From the NCBI GenBank assembly GCA_023690525.1, contig CM043015.1:235968569-236032568 (forward strand): a stretch of 64,000 nucleotides of DNA, written 5' to 3'. The DNA is from Holotrichia oblita. Taxonomy: Eukaryota > Arthropoda > Insecta > Coleoptera > Scarabaeidae. The notes beneath the pieces are model-generated. The model was not told where the DNA came from and ran no database searches. It saw nothing but the letters and a program-made list of their open reading frames with translations. Both the position numbers and the translations under genes were made by a program. This document shows positions 57,950 through 64,000 of the stretch, piece by piece. Position 1 is the first letter of the stretch; every line of letters begins with the position of its first letter.

Positions 57950-58790
57950 AAAATTACCTCTTCTAATTTATCTTCTGCCACTCGTCCAGTTCCTCATTCG
58001 GAAGCTTTGCTAGTACCAAGTCCTATGGATGTTTCGAACCAAGAACATGTTGAAACCGAGATAGAAGAATACATTTCAGAGTTGCCAGTGACACAGATGA
58101 AGAATATTTACCATCTCAAGAGGACACGCCTCACTTAATAAATCAATTGGAATTAAATGAATTAGTTCGAGATCTCGATTTATCAAAAACTCAAGCAGAA
58201 ATATTAGGATCAAGACTGCAAGGGTGGAAGTTGTTAGCTCCTGAAAAAGAGGTCTTTCATTTTGCAAAAATGTTGACGGTTTAATGCGAGAATTAGGTTT
58301 CAAACAACAACCGGAAGAATGACGTCTTTTCATAGATGCTTCTAAATTGAGTTTGAAAGCTGTCCTTCTACATATAGGAAACATCTACCTCCTCCATTCC
58401 TGTTGGTCATGCCTTGATAAAATCAATTACAAAACCTATAAATGGTAGATCAGTGCTGATCTCAAAGTAGTTGCAATTCTACTTGGTCTACAACTTGGAT
58501 TCACAAAGTATCGCTGTTTCCTTTGCGAATGGGATAGTCGAGCGAGAAATTTGCACTATACTGTTAAGCAATGGCCAACCAGAATACAATATACTCCTGG
58601 AGAAAAGAACGTAGTCCATAATTCGTTGGTGGAGCCTCCTAAAATACTTTTACTGCCATTACACATAAAATTAGGTTTGAGGAAGAATTTCGTCAAAGCA
58701 TTGGAGAAAGAGGGACCAGGATTTCGATACCTTAAACAAAAATTTCCTAAATTCCTAAATTTCTACTGTCAGAACACTACAAATTCAATT
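57950..58790 (+). pseudogene. Remnant of an unnamed multi-copy arthropod protein, probably transposon-borne
   Basis: Plus-strand pieces in shifting frames read FIDASKLSLKAVLLHIGNI, WISADLKVVAILLGLQLGF then KYRCFLCEWDSRARN, PGEKNVVHNSLVEPPKILLL and LHIKLGLRKNFVKAL. FIDASKLSLKAVLL may hold an RNase-H-like Asp, and CFLCEWDSR looks like a metal- or nuclease-associated motif. I recall near-identical wording in predicted insect proteins without assigned function. Stops interrupt it, so it is not functional here. Function is unknown. Confidence 0.5.
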
Positions 58791-58799
58791 ATTGTTGAC

Positions 58800-59230
58800 C
58801 AGTACCAACAAAAGAAGAAGACTAGAGTGGGCACATCAACATGCAAATTGGAATGTTGAAGATTGGGGTCATTGTTTATTCAGTGGACGAGACCAGAGTG
58901 CGTCTGCATAGCTCAGATGGAAGAGTTAGAGTTTGGAGAAACAGAAGAGAACTCTATATTGAGAACAACGTGATTTATGGAGGTCTTTTGTGGAGGTATT
59001 TTTGCGATTTGCAGTGTTACCATTTGATAATGAAATAGGCGATGGTTTTGTGTTGAGTTGCAGTTTTTGAAGAGAACAATATTATGCACGTGGATTGGCC
59101 AGCGAACTCTCCAGATCTCAATTCCATTGAGAACGTATGAGATCACCTGAAGAGATTGATAAGATCACTACGATTGGATCCAAACGATCACCATCCGCTC
59201 CGAACTGCCGTTTTTGGAAGAATGGAAAAA
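58800..59230 (+). pseudogene. Tc1-like transposase remnant
   Basis: The plus strand reads RRRLEWAHQHANWNVEDWGH, then SVDETRVRLHSSDGRVRVW (first catalytic Asp), YGGLLWR, and after frame changes HVDWPANSPDLNSIENV then HLKRLIRSL. SPDLNxIE supplies the final Glu of a DD34E Tc1 triad. The middle with the second Asp is degraded. Confidence 0.82.
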
Positions 59231-59750
59231 TATTCCCCAGTATTACTTTCGATTCGATATTTTTAAGTTGTTCTCATTCTTCCAAAATATTCCACCAAAT
59301 CGTAATCAAAACTGGAATATTTCAGAAAATACGATGATAAACAGAATATCTCTCTCTTTCCGAAATTCGATATTTGAAAGGTCTTTTCTTCTATATTTTC
59401 GCAGAAATCTGTAAAATATTTTTTAAAACTAGTCTCGCAAAATAACGAAGCAACAAAAACCTCTTTCATCTCTTTCAATAAGCAGATTTCTTATACAGCT
59501 GCTCACAGCCTTGCAAAATAGTACGAAAAATCAGTTGACAGTTGCCTTTTCGAAACATGAAATTTTCAAAATCGCTTCAGGTTTTTCTAGTTGCTCTAGA
59601 TATTCTTTCTCAATTTGTAAATCAAAACTTGGACATTTCAAACAAAAGATAAACAAATACTTTATGCAAAATTTCGAAGAAAATTCAAAAAAATCAATTG
59701 AACTTTCGTGAAGCCGTGTGCTCTAAACATATGTTTTGAAGTATTCTAGT
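59231..59750. other. AT-rich non-coding stretch
   Basis: Several short overlapping frames on both strands, rich in Phe/Lys/Ser/Ile, with no domain; typical of AT-rich non-coding DNA. Confidence 0.5.
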
Positions 59751-59790
59751 TTTAGAAACACCCTGTATATATATACAGGGTGTTTCTAAA
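59751..59790. repeat. Perfect 40-bp palindrome formed by two facing mariner-type ends
   Basis: TTTAGAAACACCCTGTATAT is followed by its exact reverse complement. The right half is the beginning of the MITE at 59776; the left half is the end of another, otherwise unrecognised, copy. Confidence 0.9.
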
Positions 59791-60525
59791 TTGATACGAA
59801 AGATTTCAAAGAGTGATTCTTTAGCAAAAAATTAAGGGGGTCTTTCATATAACTTTTTGTTCAATACCCTTCTCCCTCCGGGCTGTAACTTGGAGGGTAA
59901 AAATTAAAAAAAATTAGGTAAAAATTTTTTTTTTAATTTAATATATCCACTTTGGAAAAATTTAGAAGAATGAAATTTGGTAGATAACTGATGCTAATAA
60001 AATGACAGTTTTTGAGTGTTTTTGTTACCCTAAAATGTAATCACAAGAGGCTGAAAAAAACAACCCCTATAATATTTTGCATCAGAACTTTTTCATGCGC
60101 CTATATTTTACTTTTTGTGATCAAATTAACAATTTTATGATAAAAAGTCGAGACATAAAAAAGTTGCAGATTGAGTCTGTCTTTTTAAATCAATTTTTTT
60201 AATAGGAAAATATAGGCGCATTAAAAAGTTCTGATGCAAAATATTATAGGGGTTGTTTTTTTCAGCCCCTTGTGATTACATTTTAAGATAACAAAAATAC
60301 TCAAAAACTGTCATTTTATTAGCATCAGTTATCTACCAAATTTCATTCTTCTAAATTTTTCCAGGGTCGCTATATTAAATAAAAACAAATTTTTTTACCT
60401 AATTTTAAAGGGCTGTAACTTGGAGAGAAAGGGGTATTGGACAAATAGTTATATGAAAGACCCCCCTTAATTTTTGCTAAAGAATCACCATTTGAAATTT
60501 TTCGTATCAATTCAGGAACACCCTG
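59776..60525. mobile_element. 750-bp fold-back MITE with mariner-type ends
   Basis: It starts CAGGGTGTTTCTAAATTG and ends with a near inverse (CAATTCAGGAACACCCTG), flanked by TA. Each half is an inverted copy of the other over most of its length (about 59776-60145 and 60155-60525), e.g. TTTTGCATCAGAAC against its complement. There is no coding capacity. Confidence 0.88.
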
Positions 60526-60659
60526 TATAAAGGTGGTCCCAAATCTAATGTACAGCGCCCTCTAGCTATCGTTTAGTGCAACATGCACAGCTAATCTTGT
60601 TGTCAATTTGTAGTCAGAAGTCTAACGAACAAATTGGTACCCAATGTTAGTGGTTTTAG

Positions 60660-61130
60660 TGAAGTACAACGATGCCCGAGGGTGATAATGACAGTGAAAA
60701 CAAATCTTCGGCTCACATCTCCGTATTAGAGCAACGCGCCTACATTAAAATTAAAACAATTCGTGGTTAAACAGTTCCCGAAATTCATAGCGATAGATGA
60801 GACTTGGATCCGTGATTTTGAACCAGAATTAAGGTCCCAAAGCAATATTTGGGCAAGAAAAAACTCGAGTTCCTATTAGCCGTAGTGTAACTTGTGACTA
60901 CTAAAGGACATTCCTTGCTAAGAAATTACGATCAGGAATCCGTAGAAAGCGACCAGGAATGTTGCAACGCGGCGTGTCCATACTGCATGACGATGCACGG
61001 CCGCACATCGGAGCAGCAGTCGTCGCCCTTTTGGAAAGATACAGATGGGAACGTCTCAATCACCCACCGGATTTGACTCCCCCGAACTTTGATTTATTTC
61101 TAAAACTGAAGGACCTAAGCTCAGTTTAAT
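60660..61130 (+). pseudogene. Mariner-like transposase remnant
   Basis: Pieces in the plus strand read MPEGDNDSENKSSAHIS then VLEQRAYIKIKTIRG, AIDETWIRDFEPELRSQSN (first Asp), GMLQRGVSILHDDARPHIGA (second Asp) and ERLNHPPDLTPPNFDLFL. Three residues of the usual HPPYSPDL block are deleted, and the position of the third catalytic Asp is Asn (PPNFDLF). It is inactive. Confidence 0.82.
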
Positions 61131-61677
61131 TGTTCGAAATAGATAATTTTGAATTGATGTTTTCAAACTGTTACAGATTTCTTCAACATTTTCCCAAAAC
61201 TTTTTAGTCGCTCCTTTTTCGAAAATTGGAATTTTAAATACAAATTTGAAATATCGAAAGTTTCTTCAATATTTTCTCGAAGCTCTACAAAATAAGATCA
61301 AAAATTAATTGAAAGAAACCAAAAATAAAATGTTGGGCAATCTGTATAAGTTTCCGGTTATCTAATTCCGTGCAACTCTTCCCTCTCGTTGTTTCATTTT
61401 CATATTCGTCTTAAACGAAAACCTTTTACTTCCAATCTGAATAATTAAAACAAAACCCAATTAATAAAACAATACCCAATCGTCCCTTCTTAATATTTAT
61501 TTATCATAACAAAATTCAACACAATCTTTTAACAATATTAGATAAATTTACCTATATTAGTGCTTGAACATTTACAAAACATTTAAATTTATTAAGTGCA
61601 CAAATATTACATAAATAAGTTTTAAAACAATGTGGTGTTTATTTGATTAAATAATTTTAGTTGGGTGAAACCTACAT
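61131..61677. other. AT-rich sequence, including the probable 3' UTR of the GPCR
   Basis: The minus-strand gene ends at 61678. TTTATT/AATAAA-type signals downstream (for example near 61640 and 61500) could terminate its transcript. No coding region. Confidence 0.5.
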
Positions 61678-64000
61678 TTAATTTTGTTTATTACCGAATG
61701 AGGCCTTCCATTTGTTACGCCAGTCATGTCTTGTGTTATCCTCGAAGAAAACTGTGAGGAGGGACAAGACGAAACCTTGCGAAGGAACCACCAGATGAAA
61801 CACGTAAGAGCCGACGAGAGAGATCCAAAAAGACGGGACGAACAGAACGAAAGTGGAAATCCAGGAGAGACCCAACAGAAACGGGAACACGATTAGAGTT
61901 CTTATCTTCGCCTTCCTCGCCTTGGGACCCACATCTGCGCCGGCGAATTTGGATATTTTATACATCATCCCCGCGTAGACGATCAGATTTATAAGGATGA
62001 CGCAGCATATCGGGATGATGACGAAGAGATTGAAGATTTCGCTGTTTTTGTAACACAAATCGCATTCGAAACAATCGCGGTGAATAATTAAGGGGATCAG
62101 GATGATCAACGCAGGAGATAGCCAACCTACGATTAAAGATTTCATCTTGCCTAAAGGTTCTGCGGCGAAGACTCTGATGAATTTACGATATTGGTGGTAA
62201 CCTATCAACAACATCCACGCGAATTGCGCCAGGAAACTGTAGAAGAAGATCAAGTAACCGACGTGTTTCATGATGTTATGATCGATGAAAAAGAAGATAT
62301 TTTCAACTGTTATCGCTATGGATAGTTGAGTGGTGTTAAATCTTTTCGCGGACCAATCTTTCAAGAATAGGGCCGAAAGAAAAATGCAAGATATCCCTAC
62401 CAATGATAGCGAGCTTCCTATGTAGGTCATTATTTTGAAAATGTAACTATGATCCAAGTAGGCTTGTTTAGAATTGGGATTCATGGATGTTGCCAACTGT
62501 GATAAAAGATCCAACCGTGTTAAAGTTATGTTTGGAACGATAATAGGTAGTAACTTATTCGAATACAAAGTTTGAATATTATAAATCAAAACGCTTTTAT
62601 TGTTGTTGCAAACGTTTCCTTTAAATTCAGGTAAACAAATAAATGTTGTACTAAATCCAGAAAATTTCAAGTTAAACCAATACCTTTCAGCACTAAATAT
62701 GTTAAAGTTGTTAGCAACATCAACGACTTTAAAATAAATATTTAATTGAACCTCTTCGAACGTAAATAAATCCACTACTAGAATTCTACTTTTACATACG
62801 AATGGCATGCCGCGTGCAAGATCGTTATTTGGAATTATGAAAGCAACTGTCATCTTGAAATAAGAACTATTACTTTCAGTATAAATACTCGCTTCAATAT
62901 TATTATTATCATTGAAATAATCAGGTGTCATTTTGTCAGTTGTTAAATAATCAATATTGAAATCGTTACCATCTCGACTATTATGATTGTTTATGAGAGA
63001 AATACTTACGATTGGAGTTTTGTATTCTCTCCTGCTATGAACAAAATTTTTGTACTGTGTGATTTTAGTTGAATAATACAAAGATAAGAAAGTAAAAAAT
63101 GAGATGATGATACTAAACAAATCAAATGGTTGTGTTTCGAACTTCAAGAACTCCAAACCACTATCGATTAATTCCATTTTACGATCGAAAGTCTTGTGTC
63201 CATAGCGATAAACCTTATAATAATCTAGCAGTACTTTTACGTCTACGTAGCTTTGAGGTGAGTTTTTGGTTATATTCTGGTGTAAACAGTAGACCTCGCT
63301 ATTTTTACAGCATTTCCAATTGTGATATCTTTGTTCAGTACTGCTAGGTAACCCGTTTAAACATCTTAATTTATCATATACATATCTAGACCACGATCCA
63401 TCAGAATCACAATAAATGATCGGAATAATATATTCGCTACTCAAGCAAACATTTTTCTTCGGTAACAAATCCAGAGCGCCCGGCGATTTCGGTAGACAAT
63501 CGCTAAGTTCAAAAGCTTCCTCAAAATTTAAAAACAGCATCTGATGAATCGCGCAAAACGAAGCTGCGCAATCAAACAAGTCGAATTCGTTTAACTTAAA
63601 TTCCATAATTCGTTTGAAGGAAGATTCCCCAACTCCGATCAAGGGTAAGCCGTTATCGGCACATATTCCAGGAAATGTCATTACTAAGAACCTATTAAAA
63701 CGGGTTATCAATTCGTATGACCAATCGTCATCTAAAACCACCATTATCATTATTCGAAAATGTAATTTTTGCTCAGGAGATAAACGATGATTTAAGTCGT
63801 TAAGATAATCGGACGGAACATAAAACGCTATCTTTAAACGCTCATCGTTCAGATTAATTTCATTTACAGATTGGTTTCGGTATATCTTTGTAATTTGCGA
63901 ATCTTTATATAAAATGAAACCGGAAACGTTATCGGTAAACGGGTTCCAAGCTTGTATCAAATAAGCATTATCGGTTAATGTAAATGTTGAATTATCTCGG
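61678..64000 (-). CDS. Secretin/adhesion-type seven-transmembrane receptor, 5' end outside the window
   Basis: The minus-strand frame is open from the window edge to the stop at 61678; a TTG at 63960 is not a credible start, because the frame stays open upstream of it. Residues here count from 63960. An extracellular part of about 510 residues, rich in Cys and N-glycosylation sites, includes IYCDSDGSWSRYVYDKLRC, resembling a hormone-receptor (HormR) motif. It is followed by seven membrane helices (about 512-745): SSLSLVGISCIFLSALFL (TM1), a TM4 with VGWLSPALIILIPLI, and TM7 with VVPSQGFVLSLL. The PSQGF motif corresponds to the class B QGxxV signature. A clear GPS autoproteolysis motif is not visible. 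The C-tail is short (FEDNTRHDWRNKWKASF). An additional hydrophobic stretch (LFSIIISFFTFLSLYY, about 275-290) lies within the ectodomain. Ligand unknown; similarity is to the insect methuselah/adhesion group. Confidence 0.85.
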   Translation of the reverse strand, partial: RDNSTFTLTDNAYLIQAWNPFTDNVSGFILYKDSQITKIYRNQSVNEINLNDERLKIAFYVPSDYLNDLNHRLSPEQKLHFRIMIMVVLDDDWSYELITRFNRFLVMTFPGICADNGLPLIGVGESSFKRIMEFKLNEFDLFDCAASFCAIHQMLFLNFEEAFELSDCLPKSPGALDLLPKKNVCLSSEYIIPIIYCDSDGSWSRYVYDKLRCLNGLPSSTEQRYHNWKCCKNSEVYCLHQNITKNSPQSYVDVKVLLDYYKVYRYGHKTFDRKMELIDSGLEFLKFETQPFDLFSIIISFFTFLSLYYSTKITQYKNFVHSRREYKTPIVSISLINNHNSRDGNDFNIDYLTTDKMTPDYFNDNNNIEASIYTESNSSYFKMTVAFIIPNNDLARGMPFVCKSRILVVDLFTFEEVQLNIYFKVVDVANNFNIFSAERYWFNLKFSGFSTTFICLPEFKGNVCNNNKSVLIYNIQTLYSNKLLPIIVPNITLTRLDLLSQLATSMNPNSKQAYLDHSYIFKIMTYIGSSLSLVGISCIFLSALFLKDWSAKRFNTTQLSIAITVENIFFFIDHNIMKHVGYLIFFYSFLAQFAWMLLIGYHQYRKFIRVFAAEPLGKMKSLIVGWLSPALIILIPLIIHRDCFECDLCYKNSEIFNLFVIIPICCVILINLIVYAGMMYKISKFAGADVGPKARKAKIRTLIVFPFLLGLSWISTFVLFVPSFWISLVGSYVFHLVVPSQGFVLSLLTVFFEDNTRHDWRNKWKASFGNKQN

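Noticed and set aside
59137..59711. Several 66-71-codon frames on both strands
   Set aside because: AT-driven chance frames with Phe/Lys/Ser/Ile bias that overlap each other.
60894..61076. 60-codon plus frame
   Set aside because: The mariner transposase motifs lie in a different frame over the same bases.
1..64000. CRISPR array or bacterial operon
   Set aside because: No regularly spaced short direct repeats with unique spacers; splice sites, LINEs and receptor exons show a eukaryotic genome.

Overview
The window is AT-rich, intron-rich insect nuclear DNA; a beetle is a plausible guess but not proven. Two host genes are visible. Three plus-strand exons (34224-34467, 48578-48790, 55999-56218) encode the ligand-binding and pore core of an NMDA-type glutamate receptor subunit, insect Nmdar2 (GluN2-like). 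A minus-strand secretin/adhesion-type GPCR (61678 to beyond 64000) runs off the right edge. No further Nmdar2 exon was recognised between 56218 and 61677, so the GPCR may be nested inside an Nmdar2 intron. Most of the remaining sequence is transposable-element material.

The outstanding object is 14025-29527, a 15,503-bp near-perfect palindrome. Each 7.72-kb arm carries a protein-primed family-B DNA polymerase gene of the Polinton/Maverick type and, 13 nt downstream, a 169-codon gene with a Cys-His-Asp layout like transglutaminase/papain-type folds. The arms meet at a 62-bp asymmetric spacer set in a cluster of CTGTTCC/GGAACAG inverted repeats. The whole palindrome starts 5'-AG, is flanked by the 6-bp direct repeat TTCTAA, and splits one minus-strand LINE whose frame reads on across the empty site. 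It was therefore inserted as a palindrome and is hard to explain as an assembly fold-back. No integrase, capsid, packaging ATPase or adenain-type protease gene is seen, so it looks like a reduced, symmetrical Polinton derivative that replicates with its own polymerase and was integrated in trans.

Left flank (1-14024): a pogo/Tigger-like transposase remnant, a TA-flanked mariner-like element (1792-3619), a fold-back element with tRNA-like modules (4089-4926), a second transposase remnant, a 478-bp-period repeat field rich in TGACAGCTGTCA (about 5800-7020), LINE and Penelope-like remnants (one with an inverted 5' end), and a stretch of apparently non-repetitive sequence (about 8.0-9.2 kb).

Right flank (29528-64000): the other LINE half, a LINE ORF1, the Nmdar2 exons, and introns filled with a Jockey-like LINE, a DD34D mariner, a long RTE-like LINE, Penelope-like pieces, a second copy of the 1.83-kb mariner-like element (44254-46083), a related element with 0.8-kb TIRs (49502-52090), a 139-bp tandem repeat pairing a CRE-like site with a TATA box, and a cluster of Tc1/mariner/MITE remnants before the GPCR. 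Small sequences ending in ACACCCTGTATA recur throughout, the usual signature of mariner-type termini.
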